A DNA stretch of 64,000 nucleotides from Amoeboaphelidium occidentale (lineage: Eukaryota > Aphelidiomycota > Aphelidea), in contig JALGPX010000001.1 of NCBI GenBank assembly GCA_023515795.1, forward strand, positions 62,001 to 126,000. The letters run 5' to 3'. Positions 1-8,484 of the stretch are shown piece after piece. The notes beneath the pieces were generated by a model. The model made no database searches and was not told the origin of the DNA. It saw only the letters and a program-made list of their open reading frames with translations. The position numbers and the translations under genes were made by a program. Numbering within the stretch: position 1 is the stretch's first letter; every line of letters begins with the position of its first letter.

Positions 1-193
1 GATCGCAGTCCTTCTGAAAGACGCATACGAATTAGAAATTGTTGAAGAGGAAACAATTCTAAAATGGGGTGAGAAGCCTTCAAAGAAGTTTGTTGATAAA
101 TCCTTGAGCAAAGAGATACATAAGAAAGCAGCGCCCTTCTTGGAATGGCTAAAGAATGCTGAAGAAGAGTCCAGCGAAGAGGATGACGAATAG
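1..193 (+). CDS. TIF5: Translation initiation factor eIF5, C-terminal end (partial)
   Basis: Only the last 63 codons are in the window, read from base 2 to the TAG at 191-193. The peptide contains [10 protein letters not shown], then [20 protein letters not shown] before the stop. This is the end of the W2 (MIF4G-like HEAT) domain of eIF5: a conserved tryptophan, the PFLEWL helix and an acidic tail. In known systems eIF5 is the GTPase-activating protein for eIF2 in the 43S preinitiation complex, and this domain binds eIF2beta and eIF1/eIF3. eIF2B-epsilon and 5MP proteins share the W2 fold, but the short acidic tail directly after LEWL fits eIF5 best. The gene faces the ADP/ATP carrier gene, with only 42 bp between their stop codons. 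Confidence 0.8.
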   Translation, partial: IAVLLKDAYELEIVEEETILKWGEKPSKKFVDKSLSKEIHKKAAPFLEWLKNAEEESSEEDDE

Positions 194-235
194 ACAGTTA
201 ACTGACCATTCTTGCTTTATTATTGACTTTTGCTT

Positions 236-1286
236 TTACTCTCCAGATCCGAACTTCTTACCAATGACCAAGAGTTGAAGCTGATCGTAACCAGCCAAAG
301 CACCAGCACCAGCGATAGCACGCAAAATGTTAGCACCAGCACCCTTGAACAAGGACTTGACACCTTCATTCTTGACGATTTCACTGAAGCAGTGGATTGA
401 GCTGTTGTACTTAACAGCAGCACCAGAAGTCATCATCATACGACGACGAACAGTGTCGATAGGATAAGAAGCCAAACCAGCACCAGTGGTAATACACCAT
501 CCCAAACCAAAGTTGACCAAGAAGTTGTCACGGATATCCTTTGGCAAAGCAGGCTTCAAAGAATCGTACATACCAAAGTACAAACCACGGTACACGATAA
601 TACCAACACATGAGATAACGAAACCACGGTACAAACCAGCGATACCATCAGATGCCAAAGTCTTACGGTATACATCAACCAAACCATTGAACTGACGTTC
701 ACCACCCTTCTTTGCGCTCTTGTTGTCATTAGCCAAACGGGTACGAGCATAGTCCAAAGAGTATACGAAAAGCAAGGAAGAAGCACCAGCAGCACCACCG
801 GAAGCCAAGTTACCAGCGAACCAGACCCAGTAGCCATCCTTGTCCTTCTTGAAACCGAACATTCTCTTGAAGTAATCCTTGAAAGCAAAGTTCAAAGCCT
901 GAGTTGGGAAGTAACGCAAAACGTTAGCAGTGTTACCACGCCACAAAGAGATTGTTCCTTCTTCAGCCATAACTCTGCGGAAACAGTCTCCGATACCTAA
1001 TTACAAGAAATTAGCCATTAAACCTTTCTAAAAAGGATAAAGAAGCTTACCCTTGTAAGGAGTCGACAAACGACCTTGCTTAATCATTTCGTCCTGGTTC
1101 TGGATCAACAACTTAACACGCTCAATAGGAGCAGCGACAGCTAAATAGAAAATGAGTCATAATTCATTGGGCCTTCGTAAACTTACTCTTTGAGATGGCA
1201 GCGCTGACACCTCCCATTAAAAAGTCAGTGATGAATGCGGTTGCATCCTTCTTTGGTGCTTCTTTGCTTTGCTTTGCTTCTGGCAT
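236..1286 (-). CDS. AAC: Mitochondrial ADP/ATP carrier
   Basis: This is the mitochondrial inner-membrane exchanger of matrix ATP for cytosolic ADP. I assemble it from three exons: 1187-1286, 1051-1140 and 236-996, giving 316 residues, the usual family length. The introns are 46 and 54 nt and start GTAAGT and GTAAGC. Exon 1 supplies the start ([10 protein letters not shown]) and the first carrier helix. Exon 2 supplies the first carrier signature (PIERVK). Exon 3 holds the remaining helices, a further PxD signature (YPIDTVRRR) and RRRMMM, the diagnostic nucleotide-carrier hexamer of this family. The protein should have six transmembrane helices in three repeats. The promoter lies in the divergent interval shared with the Vts1-like gene. 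Confidence 0.95.
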
Positions 1287-1934
1287 CTTTTAAACAAGGA
1301 CAGAATTCACTATCTGAAGAAAATAAGTTCGGGTGAGATCGGGAGCGACCGTTGAAAAATTTTTGATGTTGTTTGGGTTGGCTCGGTGGCGCGCGAGTGG
1401 CGAGACGGTCGCAAGCGGTGAAAAGTTTATCAGTTTGCCAATTTCAGAATGAGATAGCGAGCTATACGAGTAGGTTTATGATAGAATGTTTCCGTTTTAG
1501 TTGAGCTAGATAAGTTTGATAAGTCTGAGCCTTGAGTTGTTTGATCATGCTTTGTGATCTTGTATGAAAGCTATGAAAGCTCAGAACAGAATATCACTGA
1601 AGCTTAACTCATATCTTTTAAAGCCAATTAAAACATACGCCATCTGACCTATTTTTTTTGTGTGAATTTTTTTTGCTTTTATCCCCCTTGTTGACGCAAC
1701 TCCTTCTTGCAACTTTTCAAAATTTTCAACAGTTGATTGAATTATGATTCCACACGTCCCTCCTCCACCGCCACCAAAGAACCCAAACAGATCATTTNTT
1801 AACTCATATCTTTTAAAGCCAATTAAAACATACGCCATCTGACCTATTTTTTTGTGTGAATTTTTTTTGCTTTTATCCCCCTTGTTGACGCAACTCCTTG
1901 CAACTTTTCAAAATTTTCAACAGTTGATTGAATT
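1287..1934. promoter_or_regulatory. Divergent intergenic region between ADP/ATP carrier and Vts1-like gene
   Basis: About 650 bp lie between the two start codons, but the true distance is probably about 195 bp less because of a tandem duplication around an N at 1798. The left half (about 1330-1430) is relatively GC-rich. The right half is T-rich with T runs just before the Vts1-like start. I see no RNA gene and no further coding region here. The ATG-containing peptide at 1743 is the duplicated copy of the Vts1-like N-terminus. Confidence 0.5.
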
Positions 1935-1988
1935 ATGATTCCACACGTCCCTCCTCCACCGCCACCAAAGAACCCAAACAGATCATTT
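1604..1988. repeat. Near-identical direct duplication around an ambiguous base (likely assembly artefact)
   Basis: Bases 1604-1797 (194 bp) and 1799-1988 (190 bp) are almost identical and separated by a single N at 1798. Differences are one T in a T run and a 3-nt CTT. The unit includes the 5' leader and the first 18 codons of the Vts1-like gene, so the first copy ends in a truncated false start. A contig-overlap or gap-filling error is the simplest explanation. Confidence 0.85.
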
Positions 1989-3263
1989 GGTAATACTGCT
2001 GTTGCTGGTAGACAGTTTATGCCGCAAGGTTGGCAGTCATCGCGTTCTGGTTTGGATTATGATCCATCAAGCTTGGCTGGTGGTAATGCTGGTCTGGGAA
2101 ATAACAGAATGTACGTGAATTCTCCACTTGGTCCACAGTTCAAACCATCAACTCCGCCTCCACTATCATCTTCATCTGTTCCTAATGCAGCTGCTTCTAG
2201 TTCCTTTCACAGGATCAAATCGCCAGTTCCAACTCAGAGTTTTCGTAATCAGCTGTTAAGTGTGATTAATTGGATGAACAATTTGAATGAAGACGAAGCA
2301 ACTGAGGCGTTGAGTAGCATACTGGAGAACTTTCCGTATGGTGAAATTTTGTCACATTGTGTTCGAACTGCATACAATGGTTCTGTTTTACAATTGCATC
2401 AGTCAAGGACACCACTGAGTTTGGAAGCATCAACTGATAATCTTCGTATTTCCGATACGCACACATTTAATCCTTCGCCTATTCCATCAAGAATTGGTGC
2501 TATTGGCCAGGAAAGACCGCAGAGCGCTCACGCTTATCATTCCGGAACACACGATGATTTCAGCAAGCCTGTTGTTGCGCGTGCTTCTATGGATTTGAGC
2601 AGAGTTGGGTCGCCGCTGTTGGAACAGTTTATGGCGCGACAAGGTGGTTTTCAACAGCATCAGCAGAATGCTGCAGCAAAGTTTGGACGACCAAGATCTG
2701 TTGAGTCTGCTGAAACGAGCTGGCGCGCTCAAGAAAAAACTATATCGCAGAGCACTGATAACTGGAGAAATGCAAGCGCTGTCTGGTTGTCTGACTCTGC
2801 TGATATGAGTGGCGCGTCAAGGCTGCGACATCCGATTCCACAAAGAAGACCTCAAGGTGATGCTAGAGGTGCAACATCATCAAATGGTGTTTCTTCGCAA
2901 GCAAAAGCGTATACGCCTCCACCTAAATCAGGGTCTCCTCAAATTGGCAAATCTGGAGAGAAAGGCCGTATTCCGGAAGAAGTTGATTTCAGTTTGTTGA
3001 ATGATATTCCTTCATGGCTGAAGAGCTTAAGATTGCACAAGTATACTTATTTGTTTGTTCCAGACTTTCCTAGATCCACAACCCCTCACCAGGGCAGCGA
3101 GGAGGAAGACGATGAGCCAGAAGGAGCCAAGAAACTTTGGAAGTGGCATGAAATGGTTGAATTGAATGACGAAGAGTTGGAGAAAATGGGAGTTAAAGCA
3201 TTGGGTGCACGCAGAAAAATGCTAAAAGTATTTGAGCTTGTAAAAGAGCAAAGAAATATGTAA
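1935..3263 (+). CDS. VTS1: Vts1/Smaug-like RNA-binding protein with C-terminal SAM domain
   Basis: The 442-residue protein starts with a proline run (MIPHVPPPPPPKNP). It has a short helical module near residues 103-145 and a long low-complexity Ser/Gln/Pro region. A SAM domain lies near residues 355-440 (IPSWLKSLRLHKYTYLF ... LNDEELEKMGV ... ARRKMLKVFE). Vts1 and Smaug SAM domains bind hairpin loops in mRNA and recruit the CCR4-NOT deadenylase, so this is probably a cytoplasmic mRNA-decay factor. The SAM domain carries an acidic insertion (GSEEEDDEPEGAKK) between its first helices, longer than I expect for the family. The ATG at 1935 is chosen over the copy at 1743, which runs into an ambiguous base. 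There are no introns. Confidence 0.8.
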   Translation: MIPHVPPPPPPKNPNRSFGNTAVAGRQFMPQGWQSSRSGLDYDPSSLAGGNAGLGNNRMYVNSPLGPQFKPSTPPPLSSSSVPNAAASSSFHRIKSPVPTQSFRNQLLSVINWMNNLNEDEATEALSSILENFPYGEILSHCVRTAYNGSVLQLHQSRTPLSLEASTDNLRISDTHTFNPSPIPSRIGAIGQERPQSAHAYHSGTHDDFSKPVVARASMDLSRVGSPLLEQFMARQGGFQQHQQNAAAKFGRPRSVESAETSWRAQEKTISQSTDNWRNASAVWLSDSADMSGASRLRHPIPQRRPQGDARGATSSNGVSSQAKAYTPPPKSGSPQIGKSGEKGRIPEEVDFSLLNDIPSWLKSLRLHKYTYLFVPDFPRSTTPHQGSEEEDDEPEGAKKLWKWHEMVELNDEELEKMGVKALGARRKMLKVFELVKEQRNM

Positions 3264-3376
3264 GAGAAGTAATTTACATTTACCAGAGGTATAGAAGCTA
3301 GAAAATAGAGAATAAAGGGTTCATTGCCATAGTAAAGAAGATTTATTCTATTAATTGTAATGCGCTTATTAAATTT

Positions 3377-4297
3377 TTAGCATTCGGTATCGAACCGAAG
3401 AGCTTTTATAGTATCATTGTCCATTCTAACTGCGACTCCAACAATTGGGCAAGTATTTTGAATTGATTTTTTAGTACCAACATCAAAACCTGCCGCAGCA
3501 TTGGCATATCCTATAGAAGTAACCTGGTTTGCATCGTAAGACATTATTATGCTTTGTATGCCAAATTCCACAAATGGAAGTTGAAAGGTTTCAACCAGTG
3601 CATTTGCAGTCGCATTTGAAGATGATGTAGAATTGCTACCAAAAACGGGGGAAGAGTATTCGGGTTTTGAAGCAAAATCTGGTACTTTTGAAGGATTCCT
3701 CTGACCACGTAACGGTTCAGACACGTTGATATGCTTCTGAGGTTCAAAACATCGGAACTGAAGTTGCTTGATACCTGATGGGTCTGTCTGGCCAACAATT
3801 TGAGTCATTATCAAACCATCTCTGCATCTAAACTCTTGAACTTTTCCACCTGGTAAACCAACAAACTGTGGCGCGGTAGAATTCTGTGGAGGTATTTCTC
3901 TAGGTCCTGGTGCTGAAGGCTGTGGTTGTACTGGAGCAGGAGATGGTGGAGGTGGAGGTGGAGGTGGAGGTAGAACTGGAGGAGGGGCTGGAGGTGGTGG
4001 TGCATTTGTAAGATTCTGTACAATTTGTGTTGGTATTTGATACGGTTCTACTGGTGGTGGCGCAGGCGCAGGTACAGGAGGAGGAACAGTTGAAACAACT
4101 TCTTTGGGAGTACAAACCACCTGATGACCGGGTAATTTCTCTTGAGGCGCACTAACAATCGGTGGAGGTGCTTGTGCCACTGGAGCTGGACTTCCCGTGA
4201 CATAAATCGGCGTGAAAGGTTGTCCTCCTTGAGGTGTCGGCAAGGAATTAACTGTATACAGTAAAGACAATGCAACCACAGCGACAAATTTTAACAT
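3377..4297 (-). CDS. Secreted proline-rich protein with cysteine-containing C-terminal domain, function unknown
   Basis: The 306-residue product begins with a clear signal peptide (MLKFVAVVALSLLYTVNS). A long Pro/Ala/Val-rich stretch follows (about residues 25-135, with runs such as PPPPPPPPPSP). The C-terminal domain of about 160 residues has four cysteines (FRCRDG, QFRCFEP, NTCPIV, DTEC) and several N-glycosylation sequons. Motifs such as GIKQLQFRC, GIQSIIMSYD and VGVAVRMDND look like repeated beta strands and recall jacalin-like beta-prism lectins, but this is only a resemblance. The proline-rich arm suggests a wall- or matrix-associated protein. I do not recognise the family. Confidence 0.6.
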   Translation of the reverse strand: MLKFVAVVALSLLYTVNSLPTPQGGQPFTPIYVTGSPAPVAQAPPPIVSAPQEKLPGHQVVCTPKEVVSTVPPPVPAPAPPPVEPYQIPTQIVQNLTNAPPPPAPPPVLPPPPPPPPPSPAPVQPQPSAPGPREIPPQNSTAPQFVGLPGGKVQEFRCRDGLIMTQIVGQTDPSGIKQLQFRCFEPQKHINVSEPLRGQRNPSKVPDFASKPEYSSPVFGSNSTSSSNATANALVETFQLPFVEFGIQSIIMSYDANQVTSIGYANAAAGFDVGTKKSIQNTCPIVGVAVRMDNDTIKALRFDTEC

Positions 4298-4767
4298 TAT
4301 AACGGCGTCAATTCTTAACCAATTTAAATTTCATAGTCGGTGCTCAGACCATTTTATATTTTTCTTGACGCAATCCTATTGGTCTGCTAGATGTTGATTG
4401 ATCTTGCACAGAGCAACGAATGTCAGAGCAACAGCCCATCGGACTTGGCACACGCAAACTTAATGTAAGTGGTCCATTCAATAGATCTTTCGGTTCTGCG
4501 TTAGCCAGACACCGACAATTCAGATTAAAGCAACATTATTCATAAATGCAAGACCTTAATTAATCTCCATATGTAATTTCCACCCTTTAACTACCGAACA
4601 AACCAAAATCAGATTAAAAAGAGCATCGCGTTCTGGTCGTGCATCGAATCGCCTAACGCTTGTGCGCATCAAACAACCAGTTCTGTTTCAAGTGGTTGTT
4701 GTTGCTACTTCTTTATGAATTTGTAATTGTCCTTCTTCTTCAGCAATTAGATAGACAAGAGCATCGT
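4298..4767. promoter_or_regulatory. Divergent intergenic region upstream of secreted protein and Dbf4
   Basis: On the minus strand, a TATAAAA sequence (4352-4358) lies 55 nt before the secreted-protein ATG and a CCAAT sequence (4378-4382) just beyond it. A TGACG/ATTGCGTCA-like element overlaps 4365-4373. Most other promoters here show no such clear TATA/CCAAT pair. The open frame from 4660 to 4767 is a hydrophobic, T-rich reading of the Dbf4 leader and is not counted as coding. No RNA gene was recognised. Confidence 0.4.
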
Positions 4768-6984
4768 ATGAACGTCAATTGGAAGAAACCACTGGAGAAG
4801 GTCAAGAAGCCGGGAGATACTGGAACATCTGGAGTCAGGAACTTATTGAGGAATGAAGCACGACAGCAACCACAACCACAGCAGCAGCCAAACAACTCAG
4901 CCAAAGGAAACACTGCCAAAAAAGCTCCGGCTCCGATTATAAGCGTTGGAAGAAAGGCCATCGCTGTGAGACAGAATCATACTACGCAGCATCGTCCAGT
5001 CCAGGAATTTCAGTTGAAACAGAGGGAGCCCACAAATACGGATGAAGCCAAGAAGGAGAAATACATTGAGTTCTTTTCCAAGTCAGTCTTCTACTTTGAT
5101 ATTGAAGATCGGAGGCAGAAGGAAGCTGATTTCCTTACAGCGTGTGTGGAGCACTTATCAGGGGTACAGTTTGATTATTCTGGTTATGACTTATATCTTT
5201 TGTAGGAGGTGGCCCCATTCTTCTCAAAGAAAGTTACCTGCGTTGTTACGACGCTGACATCTGAGGCCTTAAAGAAAATTGCAAAGGAGAACATAGGCGG
5301 AACACATAACTCGAATCAAAGGCCAACTACACATTGTGACAATCAGAATGCTCCAAACTCTCCTCATGCATCTATAGGTTCTGCTAATACGAGCAAAACC
5401 TTTTTGGGCAAGAAGAGATCATATGCCAGAACTATGGACAAGATTAGTGCAAAGCAAAGCATGGCTGATAACACTGGCGAAGCTTTGGTGATAAAGGCTT
5501 TACAGATGCACATCAGAGTGGTCAGTATAGAAAACATGATGATGAGTTTGAACAAATACTTTGGATTTGCAATGGTTTCTAATAACCATGATAGTCAAGA
5601 TCAGTATAACCCGATGTATGGGCCTTATCAAGAATTTTCTGGTCTTTATCTTTCTATTGAAGATTTGCATGATGCTCATAAGCCCGTGTTCAAAGAATAC
5701 AGATACGACCCTGAGTTGCAGTACTATGGTTTACCGTTTTTGAATTTATCAACTGCACCAGGAGGCTGTCCCTTCTACACTTCAAATAATTCTCAAGGAA
5801 CGAACAAGTCACTAATAGCTACAGTGAATTCAAGTAAACAAAAGGAAGCAGGTAACGAATTTCCGCCTCCTGTTCTTGCAGAATGGACAACAGAAGTGCG
5901 AACTGAAACTTTGGATGAAATGAGAGAAATAGCAAGGAGAATATTTCAAGAGAACGAAAAGAAATTGGACTTCTATGATAAGATAATATCACATGATGAT
6001 CCTGCACTCAACTTGCCTCCGCTCAAAGGAAAGAAAGATTTTGGTACGCGATCATCTACGAAGAAGAAATCATTGAATCAAATTCTCCCTCGAGAAAAGA
6101 AGGCTGGTTATTGTGAATGCTGTTATACAAAGTATTCCGATTATGATGCTCATGTTCTAACCAATGCGCATGTCAACTATGCTGAGAATGAAGCAAATTT
6201 TACTAAACTGGATGACTTGCTTGATGGGTTTGTCCGACAAACAAAAGCATGGTTCGCAGAAGATTCAGAACCGGAAAGAACACACGGGCTTACAAGATTT
6301 GATGATGGTCTCTTTGGTTTATTATCAAGCGGCGAGAATATATCAGATGCCGAATCATCAGAAGTTGGCGCCCCATCATCTGAAATATATCAAGAAGCAT
6401 CACAAGAAGCTGTGCCTCAGAATCTCAAGACTGAGAACATCAGCAACGCGCGAAAGGAATCTAATATTAGTCAGTATGAAAAAGAGACTTTTGGTTGGGA
6501 CTCTGAACTGTCTGAAGTGCATGTATCGTCAGATGAATCTGAAGAGAACCGTGATGCTAACGCTCTATCAACTAAGCCAATTTCTGCGTTGGAAAAGGAA
6601 CTGGAGAAGGACAGTGATGCTCATGAACAGTTTACGGATCGAACCAAGATAATGTTGGTTAATAATGAGAATGAATGCTTGAATACCAACACTACTGAGT
6701 ACAAGCTGAGAAGAAGCGCAAGAGTCCTGAACAAGACCTCGAGAGTAAGGCAAGTGTCTGCGTCGCGTTCTTCTTCATCCTTTGCCTATCAAAACACTCC
6801 TACACTAAACTTGAGAGCTACTTCGAAGAGCACAAGAGCAGTTAATTTAAGAAGGACGAAAACCAGTACCACTGTTAGTAGAAGCTCGCGAGGATCCAAG
6901 AATAGTAGAGCAAGAACACCAACCATGCCACATAAACTGAAGCGAGCCTACTTTGATGTAGTTTCAGGTGAGGCAAATTCTTAA
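4768..6984 (+). CDS. DBF4: Dbf4/Dfp1-like regulatory subunit of Cdc7 kinase
   Basis: Dbf4 activates Cdc7 kinase for replication-origin firing. I join 4768-5163 and 5206-6984 across a 42-nt intron (GTACAG...TTTTGTAG), giving 724 residues. The splice restores the BRCT-like motif N, with HLSG|EVAPFFSKKVTCVVTT spanning the junction. Motif M is near residue 315 (YYGLPFLNLS ... GGCPFY). Motif C is a CCHH zinc finger around residue 435 (GYCECCYTKYSDYDAHVLTNAH). The rest is low complexity, with a basic C-terminus. An in-frame upstream ATG at 4660 would add an implausible hydrophobic leader, so I start at MNVNWKKPLEK. The stop codon overlaps AATAAA (6983-6988). It ends 12 bp from the convergent RING gene. 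Confidence 0.9.
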
Positions 6985-6996
6985 TAAAACAAGTCT

Positions 6997-7593
6997 TTAT
7001 TCATCAGCATTTTCATATTCTCTTAACGCAGCTGGTAATGAATAAGATCTTGAATGAACAGTCAAGACATTTTTCTGTTCACCGAAACAAATCAATTCCT
7101 CTTGTTGTTCAGCATATGCTCTGCTAACTGATGGAATTCTATCCAGGGTTCTTCCTTTCATGTGGCGAGCTTTACGCGACAATGAAACAATTTGAATTGG
7201 AACCAGAATAGTCATCATAGAATCTTGTTCAGGAGACGAGGAAGGTTCCGTCGCATTTGGAGTATCACATAAAACAGAATCATGATCAATTGAAGCCATT
7301 GAAGTATTCCCTTCAGAAACCAACTCGAAATGTTCGATATCAGTTTCACAGCTTGGGCAAGACGTGCTTTTCTTCTCATCTTCAAAGCATAATTCACAGA
7401 ACCCATGACCACACGGTTGAACTTTAACGCGACCAATTTTCATTTGGCACATGTTACAAATCCCAATATCTTCAGTTGTGGCTTTTGTTTCAAGGAACTT
7501 TGGAAACTCTTTCAACTCATCCTTTGTTTCAGCTTCATCATTTGCGCTTTCAGGCTCTTTGAAACCAAACCTTTGCAACCATTTCCATAACAT
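6997..7593 (-). CDS. RING-finger protein, probable E3 ubiquitin ligase
   Basis: The 198-residue intronless protein has a C3HC4 RING domain near residues 45-85 (CNMCQMKIG ... PCGHGFCELCF ... CPSCETDI). The flanking regions are low complexity and include a Ser/Thr-rich tract. RING domains of this kind bind E2 enzymes and usually act as ubiquitin ligases, but nothing here reveals the substrate. The C-terminal half has no domain I recognise. Its stop codon TAA (6997-6999) lies inside a minus-strand AATAAA, so the 3' untranslated region must be very short and overlaps the 3' end of the DBF4 transcript. Confidence 0.75.
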   Translation of the reverse strand: MLWKWLQRFGFKEPESANDEAETKDELKEFPKFLETKATTEDIGICNMCQMKIGRVKVQPCGHGFCELCFEDEKKSTSCPSCETDIEHFELVSEGNTSMASIDHDSVLCDTPNATEPSSSPEQDSMMTILVPIQIVSLSRKARHMKGRTLDRIPSVSRAYAEQQEELICFGEQKNVLTVHSRSYSLPAALREYENADE

Positions 7594-7820
7594 TGCGTGT
7601 TTGAATTTGCTGAAACGATTCCGTCGCGCAGTTGTTTGATCGCGCCTTCAGACAGCATCTAATGCACTCTGTTTCCCGAAAGTTTGAAAGTCTAAATTCA
7701 ACCTCATTTGTGCCAATCAGAAAATATCAAGAACCAGATTGGCTTGAAACACGCTGTGTAACGCAAAGTCATTTAGTAATTGGTCGTGCATCAATTTGAC
7801 ACTTTGTTTTTCTATCGAAA

Positions 7821-8378
7821 ATGGGATTCAAGTCGTTAATTAGAGAATTGTTCACTAAGAAGCAAGAAACGGGCGCTGACACGGAGAAACAGAAGGTGCT
7901 GGATGTTCTCATCCCTATTACTCCCATTTCAACTACAAAGAATATGCAGTCCATTCATAATCCTGATCACAAACTTCTTGGCGCTTCCGTACAAAGATCT
8001 AAAACTATCACTGCTCGGAACTTGTTACGATTGTCTATCACAGTCCCAGAAGAAGTTGCATCAGAGAATGTTCGATACTTGTTTGGTGATTACTTTTACA
8101 ATGCTGAGAACCTTACTCCGGAAAATGCACACAAGTCTATCGGAAGACACATGAAGAGGGATCAGACACACAAGCTTTTGTCGCAAGATGTTGAGTTGAA
8201 GTACTCTGCAAAGAGTCTGAAGGAGCTTCAAACCAACGTACTGAAAGGAGTCAGGTGGACCTTTAATCCCAAAGATAGAACGATTGTAATCGAAGGTAGA
8301 CAAGAGAAGAAATTGTATGAAGCTGCTGAAGTATTTCGCGAACGCATATACTTGAGGATGCGAGCAATGCACTTGTAA
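7821..8378 (+). CDS. Conserved-looking hypothetical protein
   Basis: This 185-residue intronless reading frame has normal codon use and good spacing from its neighbours: 227 bp from the divergent RING gene and about 106 bp before the TOG-array gene. The N-terminus is basic (MGFKSLIRELFTKK). The C-terminal half looks like an alpha/beta fold (VRWTFNPKDRTIVIEG ... EAAEVFRERIYLRMRAMHL). There is no signal peptide or membrane segment. I do not recognise the family. A small mitochondrial or nucleic-acid-binding protein is possible but unsupported. Confidence 0.6.
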   Translation: MGFKSLIRELFTKKQETGADTEKQKVLDVLIPITPISTTKNMQSIHNPDHKLLGASVQRSKTITARNLLRLSITVPEEVASENVRYLFGDYFYNAENLTPENAHKSIGRHMKRDQTHKLLSQDVELKYSAKSLKELQTNVLKGVRWTFNPKDRTIVIEGRQEKKLYEAAEVFRERIYLRMRAMHL

Positions 8379-8484
8379 AAGATAGTGTTTCAATAAATTA
8401 AAATACATGATCGATTTTATGTGAATTCCATACGGGGACTGAGTTGTGGTTCTCATGCAACTGCGAGTTCTATTTTTAGACGTA

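Noticed and set aside
3945-4000. Long GGTGGAGGT-type repeat
   Set aside because: It is the coding sequence for the polyproline tract of the secreted protein, not a separate element.
4660-4767. Earlier in-frame ATG extending DBF4 with a hydrophobic leader
   Set aside because: The added residues are an LLLLLL-type reading of T-rich leader sequence that does not fit the family; the ATG at 4768 is preferred.
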